Shown here in pieces: positions 46,505 to 55,681 of a DNA stretch of 64,000 nt. The DNA is from Lysobacteraceae bacterium (GTDB lineage: Bacteria > Pseudomonadota > Gammaproteobacteria > Xanthomonadales > Rhodanobacteraceae), in NCBI GenBank assembly GCA_021372495.1, contig JAJFUF010000040.1:62001-126000 (forward strand), read 5' to 3'. Under the pieces are notes generated by a model. The model had not been told where the DNA came from, searched no databases, and was given only the letters and a program-made list of their open reading frames with translations. Position 1 is the stretch's first letter. Each line of letters begins with the position of its first letter. A program made the position numbers and the translations under genes.

Positions 46505-47272
46505 ATGCAGCTCGAACAGATCAAGGCCGTCGTCACCGGCGGCGCCTCCGGCCTCGGCTTCGCGGTGGCGAAGCGGCTGGTCGGCCACGGCGCGCAGGTC
46601 GCGCTGCTCGACGTCAACGACGAGAAGGGCCAGGCCGCCGCCGCCGAACTGGGCGCCAGCGCGCGCTTCTTCCGCGCCGACGTGACCTCCGAGGACGGCA
46701 TCGCCGCCACCGTGCAGCAGGCGCAGCAGGCGATGGGCGGCCTGAACGCCGCGATCAACTGCGCCGGCATCCTCGGCGCCGGGCGCGTGCTCGGCAAGGA
46801 AGGCGCGATGCCGCTGAAGACCTTCGCCGGCACGGTGATGGTCAACCTGGTCGGCAGCTTCAACGTCGCCAAGGCCGCCGCCGCGCTGATGCAGCACAAC
46901 GCGCCGGGCGAGGACGGCGAGCGCGGCGCGATCGTCAACACCGCATCCATCGCCGCCTTCGAGGGCCAGATCGGCCAGGCCGCGTATTCGGCGTCGAAAG
47001 GCGGCGTGGTCGGCATGACCCTGCCGATGGCGCGCGAGTTCGCGCGCATCGGCGTGCGCGTGATGACCATCGCGCCCGGCGTGTTCCACACGCCGATGGT
47101 CGACGGCATGCCCGAGCAGGTCTACCAGTCGCTGTGCGCGCAGGTGCCCTACCCGTCGCGCCTCGGCAAGCCCGAGGAATTCGCCGACACCGTCGCCTTC
47201 ATCCTGCAGAATCGCTACCTCAACGGCGGCGTCATCCGCATCGACGGCGCGATCCGGATGCAACCGAAATGA
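46505..47272 (+). CDS. SDR dehydrogenase, 3-hydroxyacyl-CoA dehydrogenase type II-like
   Basis: A 255-residue short-chain dehydrogenase. The NAD site is VTGGASGLGFAVAKR, the catalytic Tyr/Lys pair is in YSASKGG, and NTASIAAFEGQIGQAAYSAS holds the catalytic Ser. The long loop MQHNAPGEDGERGAIVNTAS is characteristic of the human HSD17B10-like group, which oxidises 2-methyl-3-hydroxybutyryl-CoA in isoleucine breakdown and short 3-hydroxyacyl-CoA. ATG 46505 has GGAGA eight bases upstream. A role in branched-chain or short-chain acyl-CoA oxidation is likely but not shown by its neighbours. Confidence 0.87.
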   Translation: MQLEQIKAVVTGGASGLGFAVAKRLVGHGAQVALLDVNDEKGQAAAAELGASARFFRADVTSEDGIAATVQQAQQAMGGLNAAINCAGILGAGRVLGKEGAMPLKTFAGTVMVNLVGSFNVAKAAAALMQHNAPGEDGERGAIVNTASIAAFEGQIGQAAYSASKGGVVGMTLPMAREFARIGVRVMTIAPGVFHTPMVDGMPEQVYQSLCAQVPYPSRLGKPEEFADTVAFILQNRYLNGGVIRIDGAIRMQPK

Positions 47273-47273
47273 T

Positions 47274-47367
47274 GGGAGTTGGGAATGGGGAGTAGGGAGT
47301 AGGTGGAGCGCGGCGAGTGGTCGCGTTCGCCGCCTTGCCCCACTTCCCACTTCCTACTTCCCGCTCC
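47274..47367. repeat. imperfect inverted repeat, GGGAG-rich
   Basis: The left arm (47274-47303) is built of GGGAGTTGGGAATGG and AGTAGGGAGTAGG units; the right arm (47338-47367) is built of CCCACTTCCC and ACTTCCTACTTCCC units. An inner GCGGCGA/TCGCCGC pair closes the hairpin. It fills the gap between the SDR gene and efpL. A similar CCCGTCTCCCGTCTTCCG run precedes mtnC (about 53985-54010). Confidence 0.65.
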
Positions 47368-47394
47368 CGCCCCGCAACTTCCACCACGCGAACC

Positions 47395-47958
47395 ATGAAA
47401 GCATCCGAAATCAAGCGCGGCAACGTCGTCGAGCACGAAGGCAAGGTGTACCAGGTGCGCGAGGTGGAGCGCAGCGCGCCGACCGCGCGCGGCGGCAACG
47501 TCACCTTCCGCTTCACGCTGTACGGCGTGCCCGGCGGGCAGAAGTACGACCTCAGCCTGCGCGCGGACGACGACCTGAAGGAAGTCGACCTGACGCGCCG
47601 CCAGGCGACCTATTCGTACATGGACGGCGACGCCTTCGTGTTCATGGACGCGGAGGACTACACGCAGTACGTGTTGGGCCCGGAGCTGGTCGGCGATGCC
47701 GCCGGCTACATCACCGAAGGCCTGGACGGCTGCTACGTGCAGTTGATCGACGAGCAGCCGGTCGCCCTGCAGTTGCCGCAGTCGGTGGCGCTGACCGTGG
47801 TCGACACCGCCCCCGAGCTGAAGGGCGCCACCGCCACCAAGCGCGCCAAGCCGGCGCGCCTCGAGACCGGCATCGAGATCCAGGTGCCGGACTACATCAC
47901 CAGCGGCGAGCGCGTGCTGGTCAGCACCGTCACGGGCGAGTTCAGCGGCAGGGCCTGA
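47395..47958 (+). CDS. efpL: elongation factor P-like protein
   Basis: A 187-residue three-domain EF-P paralogue (the EfpL/YeiP family). The tip of its loop in domain I reads [14 protein letters not shown], with arginine (Arg32) in place of the lysine that carries beta-lysine or rhamnose in EF-P. The [10 protein letters not shown] and [14 protein letters not shown] endings are conserved. It binds the ribosome between the P and E sites to relieve stalling. It is preceded by the GGGAG inverted repeat and has no operon partner. Confidence 0.93.
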   Translation: MKASEIKRGNVVEHEGKVYQVREVERSAPTARGGNVTFRFTLYGVPGGQKYDLSLRADDDLKEVDLTRRQATYSYMDGDAFVFMDAEDYTQYVLGPELVGDAAGYITEGLDGCYVQLIDEQPVALQLPQSVALTVVDTAPELKGATATKRAKPARLETGIEIQVPDYITSGERVLVSTVTGEFSGRA

Positions 47959-48072
47959 CGCGCGCGCAGGCGGCGCGCATCCGCCCGGCCGCGTCGGGGC
48001 GGCGCGTCCGCCCCGCACGGCCGGGGCAAGATCGTTCCAGGCGAGGCCGCATCGCCCCGAGCCGCCCGCGCC

Positions 48073-48615
48073 TCACCCCGCGCGTTGCAGCCACTTCCCC
48101 GCCATCCGCCGCAGCGAGGCGTCGATGCCGGCGTCGCCGGCCAGCTCGTCGATGCGCCGCCACGCCAGCGCATGCGATTCCGCGCTGACGACGAACCGCT
48201 CGTCGGCCGTGGCGCGCACCACGTAGCGCACGTCGTAGTGCCAATGCGCGGGGTCGGCGCCGCGCGCGGGGATCAGGTGGCGGTCGAGGTCGAAGATGCC
48301 CGGCTCCAGCGCGAGCGCGCGGAGTCCCGATTCCTCCTCGGCCTCGCGCAGGGCGACCCGCCCCAGATGCGCATCGCCATCGGCGTGCCCGCCCAACTGC
48401 AGCCAGCGGTCGAGCTTGCGATGGTGGGTCAGCAGCACGCGCGCACCGTCGACGCCGACCAGCCACGCCGAGCCGGTGAAGTGACCTTCGACGGTGCTGC
48501 GCTCGAAGCAGCGCGGCTCGCGGCGCGCAAAGTCGAGGAAATCGCCGACCGCCGCCTCGCGCGGCCAGCGTTGCCGGTAACGATCCAGTTCCGCCAGCAG
48601 GGGCAGGGGCGACAC
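48073..48615 (-). CDS. Nudix hydrolase
   Basis: A 180-residue pyrophosphohydrolase with a complete Nudix box GGHADGDAHLGRVALREAEEESGL split here as GGHADGD and REAEEESGL. It is a small Nudix protein without extra domains, probably acting on a nucleotide or sugar-nucleotide substrate. The start is taken as GTG 48615 (MSPLPLLAELDRY) because the long frame upstream lacks family similarity. It converges with efpL across 114 bp. Confidence 0.82.
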   Translation of the reverse strand: MSPLPLLAELDRYRQRWPREAAVGDFLDFARREPRCFERSTVEGHFTGSAWLVGVDGARVLLTHHRKLDRWLQLGGHADGDAHLGRVALREAEEESGLRALALEPGIFDLDRHLIPARGADPAHWHYDVRYVVRATADERFVVSAESHALAWRRIDELAGDAGIDASLRRMAGKWLQRAG

Positions 48616-48840
48616 GCGCGGACCTCGTCGGCGGAAGGAACCTTGCAGAGTGCCGCAGCGCCCCGGCCGGCGCAAGGATCCGCGCCCCGCGGGCAAAGCC
48701 ATGACCTCGTGCGCTTGTGCCCGACCGGCGCATTTGGCAAGGTACAGCGCCGCCATGCTTCGGCATGGCCGCCTGCGACGTCCGCGCCAGCACCACAAGA
48801 GCGCCGTGCATCCGTGCCGATCCATTCGGGAGGGGGTTTC

Positions 48841-50283
48841 ATGTTTCGAGATTTGTTCGTCACCAAGCCGGTGCTGTCGGCCGCCGAGGAGGCCGCGTCC
48901 GGCGAGGTCACGCTGCGCCGCGCGCTGACCGCGCGACATCTGATCATGCTCGGCATCGGCGCGGTCATCGGCGCCGGCATCTTCGTGCTGACCGGCCAGG
49001 CCGCCGCCGTGCACGCCGGCCCCGCCGTCGTGCTCAGCTTCGTGTTCGCCGGCGTGGCCTGCGCGTTCGCCGGCCTGTGCTATGCCGAATTCGCCTCGAT
49101 GCTGCCGGTTTCGGGCAGCGCCTACTCCTATTCATACGCCACGCTGGGCGAGTTCGTCGCCTGGTTCATCGGCTGGATGCTGGTGCTGGAATACCTGTTC
49201 GCCGCGTCCACGGTGGCGGTCGGCTGGTCGGGCTACCTCAACAGCCTGCTCGTCGACTACAACCTGGCGCTGCCCGCCGCGCTGTCGTCAGCGCCGCTGA
49301 CCCTGGTCGGCGGCTCGTTCCAGCTCACCGGCGCGATCATCAACCTGCCGGCGGTGCTGATCGTGGCCGCAATCAGCTGCCTGTGCTACGTCGGCATCAC
49401 CCAGTCGGCGTTCGTCAACTCGATCGTGGTGGCGATCAAGCTGGTCGTGATCCTGATGTTCGTCGGCTTCAGCCTGCGCTACGTCGATCCGGCCAACTGG
49501 CATCCGTTCATCCCCGCCGCGCAGGGCGACGGCCACTTCGGCTGGGACGGCGTATTTCGCGGCGCCTCGGTGGTGTTCTTCGCCTACATCGGCTTCGACG
49601 CGGTTTCCACCGCCGCGCAGGAATGCAAGAACCCGCAGCGCGACATGCCGATCGGCATCCTCGGCTCGCTGGTGGTCTGCACCATCCTCTACATCATCGT
49701 TTCCGGCGTGCTCACCGGCATGCTGCCCTACCTGCAGCTCAACACCGCCCACCCGGTGACCACCGCGCTGGACGCCTACCCGAGCCTGCGCTGGCTGAAG
49801 GAGATCGTCGCCATCGGCGCGATCGCCGGACTCAGCTCGGTGATCCTGGTGATGCTGATGGGCCAGCCGCGCATCTTCTACACGATGTCGCGCGACGGCC
49901 TGCTGCCGAAGCTGTTCGGCAAGGTGCACCCGAAGTTCCAGACGCCCTACGTCGGCACGGTGATCGTCGGCATCGTCGCAGCAACGCTGGCCGGCCTGTT
50001 CCCGATCGGCGTGCTGGGCGACCTGGTGTCGATGGGCACCCTGCTGGCGTTCGCCACCGTCTGCGTCGGCGTGCTGGTGCTGCGCTACTCGCGGCCCGAC
50101 CTGGCGCGCCCCTTCCGCGTGCCGGCGGTGTGGGTGATCTGCCCGCTCGGCGCGCTGGCCTGCCTGTTCCTGTTCGGCCGGTCGTTCATCGACAACTGGA
50201 AATGGATGAGCGCGTGGATCGCGCTCGGCCTGCTCGTCTATTTCCTGTACGGCTACCGCAACAGTCGACTGCGCCGCCGCTGA
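48841..50283 (+). CDS. APC-family amino acid permease (first of a tandem pair)
   Basis: A 480-residue inner-membrane transporter of the cationic amino acid transporter group, with about 12 helices. Helix 1 carries GAVIGAGIFVLTGQAAA, and helix 6 has FFAYIGFDAVSTAAQECKNP, both close to bacterial GkApcT-type transporters. GGAGGGGG lies five bases before the ATG. It is followed 82 bp later by a closely related permease, and a terminator sits between them. Confidence 0.92.
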   Translation: MFRDLFVTKPVLSAAEEAASGEVTLRRALTARHLIMLGIGAVIGAGIFVLTGQAAAVHAGPAVVLSFVFAGVACAFAGLCYAEFASMLPVSGSAYSYSYATLGEFVAWFIGWMLVLEYLFAASTVAVGWSGYLNSLLVDYNLALPAALSSAPLTLVGGSFQLTGAIINLPAVLIVAAISCLCYVGITQSAFVNSIVVAIKLVVILMFVGFSLRYVDPANWHPFIPAAQGDGHFGWDGVFRGASVVFFAYIGFDAVSTAAQECKNPQRDMPIGILGSLVVCTILYIIVSGVLTGMLPYLQLNTAHPVTTALDAYPSLRWLKEIVAIGAIAGLSSVILVMLMGQPRIFYTMSRDGLLPKLFGKVHPKFQTPYVGTVIVGIVAATLAGLFPIGVLGDLVSMGTLLAFATVCVGVLVLRYSRPDLARPFRVPAVWVICPLGALACLFLFGRSFIDNWKWMSAWIALGLLVYFLYGYRNSRLRRR

Positions 50284-50291
50284 GCGGCCGC

Positions 50292-50321
50292 AAGGCCGGC
50301 GGGTCCGCCCGCCGGCCTTTT
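50292..50321 (+). terminator. intrinsic terminator between the permease genes
   Basis: A perfect 12-bp stem (AAGGCCGGCGGG with CCCGCCGGCCTT, loop TCCG) with a short T-run. It suggests that the second permease is expressed separately, at least in part. Confidence 0.85.
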
Positions 50322-50364
50322 CGCATCGTCGCGCGGCGCTTCGGCCGCAGCCACCGGATTCCCC

Positions 50365-51801
50365 ATGCTCGACCAACTGCTTGCCAAGAAGTCCCCCCGC
50401 GCCATCGCCGAAGACATCGAAGGGCCGGCCCTGCGCCGCACGCTCGGCCCCTGGGGCCTGACCGCGCTCGGCATCGGCGCCGTGATCGGCGGCGGCATCT
50501 TCGTCATCACCGGCCAGGCGGCCGCCGACCACGCCGGCCCGGCGATCATCATCTCGTTCGTCCTCGCCGCGATCTGCAGCGGCTTCACCGCGCTCTGCTA
50601 CGCCGAGTTCGCCACCATGATCCCGGTGTCCGGCAGCGCGTACTCCTACGCCTACGCCACGCTGGGCGAGGTGGCGGCGTGGTTCATCGGCTGGAACCTG
50701 GTGCTGGAATACGGCGTCTCGGCCTCGGCGGTCGCGGTGAGCTGGACCGGCTACTTCCTCAGCCTGCTCGACCACTTCGGCATCCACCTGCCGCCTGCGC
50801 TGACCAATGCGCCGCTGGACTACGTCAACGGCCACCTGGTCGCCACCGGCGCACTGTTCAACCTGCCGGCCGTGGCGATCACGCTGGCGCTGACCTGGGT
50901 CTGCTACGTCGGCATCCGCGAGTCGACCGGCGCCAACATGGCGATGGTGATCCTGAAGGTCAGCCTGATCCTGATCGTGATCGTGGTCGGCGCGCGCTAC
51001 GTCGACCCGGCCAACTGGCACCCGTTCATCCCCGAGCAGCAGGGCCCGGACAAGTACGGCTGGTCCGGGATCCTGCGCGGCGCGGCGATGGTGTTCTTCG
51101 CCTACATCGGTTTCGAGGCCACCTCGACCGCCGCCCAGGAGTGCAAGAACCCGCAGCGCGACATGCCGTTCGGCACGCTGGCCTCGCTGGCGATCTGCAC
51201 GGTGCTGTACATCGCCATGGCCGCGGTGCTGACCGGCCTGCTGCCGTATACGCAGCTCGGCACCGACGAACCGGTGGTGACCGCGGTGCGCGCGCACCCG
51301 CAACTGGTCTGGCTGCGCTGGCTGGTCGAGGTCGGCGCGCTGATCGGCCTGTCCTCGGTGGTGCTGGTGATGATCATCGCGCAGCCGCGCATCTTCATGA
51401 TCATGGGTCGCGACGGCCTGTTGCCAAAGGTGTTCACGCGCATCCATCCCAAGCACCGCACGCCGCACATCAACACGGTGATCACCGGCATCGGCATCGC
51501 CCTGATGGCGGCCGTGTTCCCGCTGAACGTGCTGGGCGACCTGGTCTCGATGGGAACGCTGATCGCGTTCTGCGCCGTGTGCGGCGGCGTGCTGCTGCTG
51601 CGCCGCACCGCGCCCGACCTGCCGCGCACGTTCCGCGTGCCATGGGCGCCCGTGATCTGCACCTGCGGCATCCTCAGCTGCCTCGTCCTGCTGGGCACGA
51701 TGAGCTGGTACAACTGGACGCTGATGGTGGCCTGGACCGCGCTCGGCTTCGTGCTGTACTTCGGCTACGGCTACCGGCACAGCCGGCTGCGCGCGCGCTG
51801 A
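50365..51801 (+). CDS. APC-family amino acid permease (second of a tandem pair)
   Basis: A 478-residue paralogue of the gene just upstream. The helix 1 motif is GAVIGGGIFVITGQAAAD and helix 6 FFAYIGFEATSTAAQECKNP, and the segment ARYVDPANWHPFIPE is nearly the same as RYVDPANWHPFIPA in its neighbour. The pair looks like an old local duplication that has diverged in the substrate-lining helices (for example DA to EA after GF, and GAG to GGG in helix 1). Confidence 0.92.
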   Translation: MLDQLLAKKSPRAIAEDIEGPALRRTLGPWGLTALGIGAVIGGGIFVITGQAAADHAGPAIIISFVLAAICSGFTALCYAEFATMIPVSGSAYSYAYATLGEVAAWFIGWNLVLEYGVSASAVAVSWTGYFLSLLDHFGIHLPPALTNAPLDYVNGHLVATGALFNLPAVAITLALTWVCYVGIRESTGANMAMVILKVSLILIVIVVGARYVDPANWHPFIPEQQGPDKYGWSGILRGAAMVFFAYIGFEATSTAAQECKNPQRDMPFGTLASLAICTVLYIAMAAVLTGLLPYTQLGTDEPVVTAVRAHPQLVWLRWLVEVGALIGLSSVVLVMIIAQPRIFMIMGRDGLLPKVFTRIHPKHRTPHINTVITGIGIALMAAVFPLNVLGDLVSMGTLIAFCAVCGGVLLLRRTAPDLPRTFRVPWAPVICTCGILSCLVLLGTMSWYNWTLMVAWTALGFVLYFGYGYRHSRLRAR

Positions 51802-52177
51802 CCGCACCTCGGCAATCGCCATCCATACCCGAAAGTATGGATGGCGATTGGATCGATTCCGAGCGAGGTTGAGTTCTCAAGTCATTGAAAGATCGAAAAT
51901 GCTGTAAACGAGCATAAGCGATGGGCGCGATCTATTGGCCGGCCGAGGCCCTCCCGCGCTATGATCCGTGGTCCGCGGGTTAGTCACTTGGCAGTGGACC
52001 CCTCGGATTGCCGCTCGGGCGCGTCCAGGCGACCCAGCTCCTCGACCTGGGCGCGCTCGAGCAGCGATGTCTCGGGCGCCCGCCCGCATGCTCGCCTCCC
52101 CCTTCCGAACCATCCGCGCGCATCGCCGCCGAGGCCGTCTGCGCCGATCGCCGTTTTCGCGCTTCCCGGAAACGCGA
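51802..52177. other. 376-bp intergenic region with a perfect hairpin and an AT-rich patch
   Basis: This holds the 16-bp inverted repeat at 51813-51850 and a less GC-rich patch (about 51868-51925, GTCATTGAAAGATCG to ACGAGCATAAGC). A short minus-strand frame (51984-52073) has the codon bias of this genome, but no start or family. No complete gene is supported. Confidence 0.5.
51813..51850. repeat. perfect 16-bp inverted repeat
   Basis: CAATCGCCATCCATAC, loop CCGAAA, GTATGGATGGCGATTG. It begins 11 bp after the stop of the second permease and has no T-run, so it is not a standard intrinsic terminator. It could protect the mRNA 3' end or be a protein-binding site. Confidence 0.85.
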
Positions 52178-52199
52178 AAGCCGGCCTTGCGGCCGGCTC
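52178..52199 (-). terminator. weak intrinsic terminator of the HiPIP gene
   Basis: On the minus strand AGCCGGCC, loop GCAA, GGCCGGCT is followed by TTCGCG, so the T-run is weak. It lies 25 bp after the HiPIP stop. Confidence 0.55.
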
Positions 52200-52223
52200 T
52201 CTCGATCGCGCTGGAGCGGGCGA

Positions 52224-52565
52224 TCAGGCTTTCGCAGCGTGCGCCGAGCACCAGCCCTTCGCGTTCACCGCCTTGCCCGGGAACAGCTGGCAGCCCGCAT
52301 AGGCGTCGCCGGGCTTGCCCTGGAAGAACTTGCAGTTGGCGCAATTGTCGGTCGCCTTGTGATTGGCGTACTTCGCCTGGTCCACCTTGGTGGTGTCCTC
52401 GACGTAGCCCAGCGCCTTGGCGGCCGGGTCGGTCGGCGCGAGATGCGGCAGCGCCTGCGCGTTGGCCGTGCGCGGCAGCACCGCGGCGAGCGCGGCGGCG
52501 CCGGCCGCGCCGGCGGCGACCTTGAGGAATCGGCGGCGAGACGCGTTGTTCTGGTCATTCGACAT
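52224..52565 (-). CDS. high-potential iron-sulfur protein (HiPIP)
   Basis: A 113-residue periplasmic electron carrier. A Tat signal (SRRRFLK at 9-15, cut near ANA, residue 36) shows that it is exported folded with its cluster. The four cluster ligands are Cys75, Cys78, Cys92 and Cys106 (CANCKFFQG, GCQLFPG, GWC), the normal HiPIP spacing. ATG 52565 has GGAGG ideally placed; a TTG six bases upstream was rejected. It probably passes electrons between the bc1 complex and an oxidase. It is divergent from mtnB. Confidence 0.94.
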   Translation of the reverse strand: MSNDQNNASRRRFLKVAAGAAGAAALAAVLPRTANAQALPHLAPTDPAAKALGYVEDTTKVDQAKYANHKATDNCANCKFFQGKPGDAYAGCQLFPGKAVNAKGWCSAHAAKA

Positions 52566-52703
52566 TGGCAAACCTCCGTCGTGGGATGGTGGGATGAAAG
52601 TGCGGCACGGCCGCGTTTGTACCCTTGCCGCATATCCTACGCCGCGCAGCCCAACGGTGCATGACTTGAGTCAGCCGCACCCGGGCGCCGCGCGCACGCG
52701 TGC

Positions 52704-52709
52704 TATAGT
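52704..52709 (+). promoter_or_regulatory. -10 element of the mtn operon
   Basis: TATAGT 36 bp before the mtnB ATG is close to consensus, but no clear -35 is found at 16-18 bp. Confidence 0.4.
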
Positions 52710-52744
52710 GCCGCGCCACGTCTGGCCATCCGAACGCACCGTCG

Positions 52745-53386
52745 ATGCCCCCTCCACCAGGCTACGACCGGACCCGTCTCGCCGCCTGCGCGCGCAGCAT
52801 CGCCGATGCCGGCCGCGCGCTCGCCGCGCAGGGCTGGACGCCGGCCACCAGCAGCAACTTTTCCGCGCGCATCGACGCCGGCCACATCGCGATCACCGTT
52901 TCGGGGCGCGACAAGGGGCAGCTCGACGAGGGCGACGTGATGGTCGTCGACATGTCCGGCCGGCCGGTCGACACCGACGCGCGGCCCTCCGCCGAAACCG
53001 CGCTGCACGTCCAGATCTACCTGCGCTTCCCGGAAGCAGGCGCGGTGCTGCACACCCACTCGCGCACGCAGACCGTCGCCTCGCGCCTGTTCGCGCCGGC
53101 CGGCGCGATCCGCCTGCAGGGCTGGGAGCTGCAGAAGGCGATCGCCGGCCACACCACCCACGAAAGCGTGCTCGAGGTGCCGGTGTTCCCCAACACCCAG
53201 CACATGCCCGATCTGACCGCGCGCATCGATGCCTGGCTGGACGCGGGCAAGCCGCTGTATGCGTACCTGATCGACGGCCACGGCATCTACACTTGGGGCC
53301 GCGACATGGCCGAGACGCGCCGTCATCTCGAAGCGCTCGAATTCCTGCTTGCCTGCGAGCTGGATCTGAGGAGGTTGTCCGCATGA
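52745..53386 (+). CDS. mtnB: methylthioribulose-1-phosphate dehydratase
   Basis: A 213-residue zinc enzyme of the class II aldolase fold that dehydrates methylthioribulose 1-phosphate in methionine salvage. TSSNFSAR holds the phosphate-binding residues, His103 and His105 (HTHSRT) bind zinc, and GHGIYTWG is the conserved C-terminal motif. It overlaps mtnD by four bases and leads the operon. The gene for the preceding isomerase, mtnA, is not in this window. Confidence 0.94.
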   Translation: MPPPPGYDRTRLAACARSIADAGRALAAQGWTPATSSNFSARIDAGHIAITVSGRDKGQLDEGDVMVVDMSGRPVDTDARPSAETALHVQIYLRFPEAGAVLHTHSRTQTVASRLFAPAGAIRLQGWELQKAIAGHTTHESVLEVPVFPNTQHMPDLTARIDAWLDAGKPLYAYLIDGHGIYTWGRDMAETRRHLEALEFLLACELDLRRLSA

Positions 53387-53925
53387 GCCGCCTGCGCATT
53401 TTCAGCGAAACCGACGGCGCTTCGCCGCTGCTCGCCACCGACGCCCACGCCGAGATCGTCCGCGAACTGGCCGCGGCCGGGGTGCGCTTCGAACGCTGGC
53501 AAACGTCGAAGCCGATCACGCCGGGCGCCAGCCCGGACGCGGTGATCGCCGCCTATCGCGGCGACATCGACCGGCTGATGGCCGAGGAAGGCTACCGGGC
53601 GGCCGACGTGGTCAGCCTGCACGCGAATCATCCGGACAAGGAAGCGCTGCGCCGGAAATTCCTCGAGGAGCACACCCACGCCGAGGACGAGGTGCGCTTT
53701 TTCGTCGCCGGCTCCGGCCTGTTCAGCCTGCACCTCGGCGACCGGGTCTACGAGATCCTGTGCACCCAAGGCGACCTGATCGGCGTGCCCGGCGGCACCC
53801 GCCACTGGTTCGACATGGGGCCGGCGCCGCACTTCGTCGCGATCCGCCTGTTCACCAATCCGGCCGGCTGGGTGGCCAACTTCACCGGCGACCCGATCGC
53901 CGCGCGCTTCCCGCGCTACGAGTGA
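53383..53925 (+). CDS. mtnD: acireductone dioxygenase
   Basis: A 180-residue cupin dioxygenase. Metal ligands are His97, His99 and Glu103 ([13 protein letters not shown]) and His141 (RHWFDMG). It cleaves acireductone to 2-oxo-4-methylthiobutanoate and formate with iron bound, or to methylthiopropionate, CO and formate with nickel bound. GAGGAGG ends mtnB just before the ATG, with an ATGA overlap. Confidence 0.95.
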   Translation: MSRLRIFSETDGASPLLATDAHAEIVRELAAAGVRFERWQTSKPITPGASPDAVIAAYRGDIDRLMAEEGYRAADVVSLHANHPDKEALRRKFLEEHTHAEDEVRFFVAGSGLFSLHLGDRVYEILCTQGDLIGVPGGTRHWFDMGPAPHFVAIRLFTNPAGWVANFTGDPIAARFPRYE

Positions 53926-54013
53926 GGACCGCGAGGCGGAGCCGCGCGGGCGCCACAACACCGCTCCGCGGCTTGGTACGCTCGTCCCGTCTCCCGTCTT
54001 CCGTCTCCCGGCC

Positions 54014-54700
54014 ATGACCGAAACCCGCGCCATCGTCACCGACATCGAGGGCACCACCAGCTCGATCAGTTTCGTCAAGGACGTGCTGTTCCCGTACGCG
54101 CGCAAGCGCCTGCCCGCCTTCGTCGAAACCCACGCGGACCATCCCGAGGTGCGGCATTGGCTGCACGAGGCGGCACGGGAGGCCGACCTGATCACCGCCA
54201 GCCGCACCGAGGTGATCGACCTGCTGCTCGGCTGGATCGACACCGACCGCAAGGCCACGCCGCTGAAGGCGCTGCAGGGCATGATCTGGGAAGCCGGCTA
54301 CGCCGGCGGCGACTACCGCGCCCACGTCTACCCCGAAGTCGCGGCGAAGCTGCGCGCGTGGCGCGCCCAGGGCATCCGGCTCTACGTGTACTCGTCGGGT
54401 TCCGTGCAGGCGCAGAAGTTGTTCTTCCGCTACAGCGAGGCCGGCGACCTGACCCCGCTGTTCGCCGGCTATTTCGACACCGAGACGGGCCCGAAGCGCG
54501 AACGCGATTCCTACGCGCGCATCGCCGCCGCGATCGGCGAGCCGCCCGCGCGCCTGCACTTCCTGTCCGACGTGGTCGAGGAACTCGACGCCGCACGCGC
54601 CGCCGGCTTCGGCACCACGTGGGTGTGCCGGCCGCCGCTGGCCTGTCCGGCCGACGCGCGCCATCCCTGCGTCGCCGACTTCGACGCCATCGCGGTCTGA
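54014..54700 (+). CDS. mtnC: enolase-phosphatase E1
   Basis: A 228-residue HAD-fold enzyme that enolises and dephosphorylates the MtnB product to make acireductone. TDIEGTTSS holds the catalytic Asp10 and Glu12, and [13 protein letters not shown] and [12 protein letters not shown] are the other HAD motifs. It lies 88 bp after mtnD with a CCCGTCTCCCG-rich repeat in between, but is likely in the same transcript. Confidence 0.94.
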   Translation: MTETRAIVTDIEGTTSSISFVKDVLFPYARKRLPAFVETHADHPEVRHWLHEAAREADLITASRTEVIDLLLGWIDTDRKATPLKALQGMIWEAGYAGGDYRAHVYPEVAAKLRAWRAQGIRLYVYSSGSVQAQKLFFRYSEAGDLTPLFAGYFDTETGPKRERDSYARIAAAIGEPPARLHFLSDVVEELDAARAAGFGTTWVCRPPLACPADARHPCVADFDAIAV

Positions 54701-54702
54701 CC

Positions 54703-55668
54703 ATGCGCACCCTGTTCGCTGCCCTGTTCGCCTTCCTGACCGGCGCCGCGCTGGCGCTGTCGCTGGGCCAGCACGCCGCGCCCGCGCAGCCCGCGGCCGC
54801 GGCCGCGCCCACGGATCAGGACGATGCCGCCGACAGCGAAGCCTGGGCCGACACCGACCTCACCCCCGAGCAGGCGCTGTACGTGCAGGCCGACCGCATG
54901 CAGGCGGCGCTGGCGCAGCTGAAGCCGCGCACGCCGGGGCAGGTCAACCTGTACGCGCTGATCTTCGCCGGCGACGGCAGCACCGACGCGTTCCGCAACG
55001 AGGCCGAGTACGCCGAGCGCATGCTCGGCCAGCGCTTCGCCGCCGCCGGGCACACGCTGGTGCTGGAGAACAATCCGGCCACCGTCGACCGGCGCCCGCT
55101 CGCCACCTGGAGCAATCTCGAGACCGCGCTGGACGCGCTGGCCAAAGTGATGGACCCGCAGCAGGACGTGCTGCTGCTGTACCTCACCTCGCACGGCAGC
55201 GAGGATCACACGCTGACGGTCGGTCTCGACCCGCTGCCGCTGGACCAGATCGGCGCCGAGGATCTCGGCGACATCCTCAAGCAGCGTCCGTTCAAGTGGA
55301 AGGTGGTGGTGGTCAACGCCTGCTATTCGGGCGGCTTCGTCCCGCCGCTGCGCGGCGACGGCACCCTGGTGATCACCGCCGCGCGCAGCGACCGCAGCTC
55401 GTTCGGCTGCGACAGCGATGCCGAGATCACCTTCTTCGGCCGCGCCCTGCTGGCCGACGCGCTGAACCGCACGACCGACTTCATCCAGGCCTACGGCTAT
55501 GCCCGCGACGACGTCACGCGCTGGGAGCACCGCGAGCAGTTGACGCCGTCCGAGCCGCAGATCGACGTCGGCAGGGGCATCGCCGACCAGCTCGCCACCT
55601 GGCGCCATACCTTCAAGCCGGGCGTGCCGCTGCCGTTCGACACCCAGCAGATCGTGGTCACGCGCTGA
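54703..55668 (+). CDS. exported C13 (legumain-like) cysteine peptidase
   Basis: A 321-residue protein with a signal peptide (cut near ALA or LGQHA, about residue 20-25). The legumain-fold dyad is His164 in YLTSHGSED and Cys207 in VVVNACYSGGF, spaced as in caspase-like proteases of family C13. The N-terminal DDAADSEAW linker is acidic. The ATG lies two bases after the mtnC stop, so it is probably co-transcribed with methionine salvage. Bacterial C13 members are little studied and the substrate is unknown. It converges with the phosphodiesterase gene across 13 bp. Confidence 0.86.
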   Translation: MRTLFAALFAFLTGAALALSLGQHAAPAQPAAAAAPTDQDDAADSEAWADTDLTPEQALYVQADRMQAALAQLKPRTPGQVNLYALIFAGDGSTDAFRNEAEYAERMLGQRFAAAGHTLVLENNPATVDRRPLATWSNLETALDALAKVMDPQQDVLLLYLTSHGSEDHTLTVGLDPLPLDQIGAEDLGDILKQRPFKWKVVVVNACYSGGFVPPLRGDGTLVITAARSDRSSFGCDSDAEITFFGRALLADALNRTTDFIQAYGYARDDVTRWEHREQLTPSEPQIDVGRGIADQLATWRHTFKPGVPLPFDTQQIVVTR

Positions 55669-55681
55669 AGGAAGGTTGCGG

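Noticed and set aside
52572..52744. Riboswitch upstream of the methionine salvage operon
   Set aside because: The leader between the TATAGT element and mtnB is only about 30 bases and shows no SAM-riboswitch pattern of stems and conserved loops.
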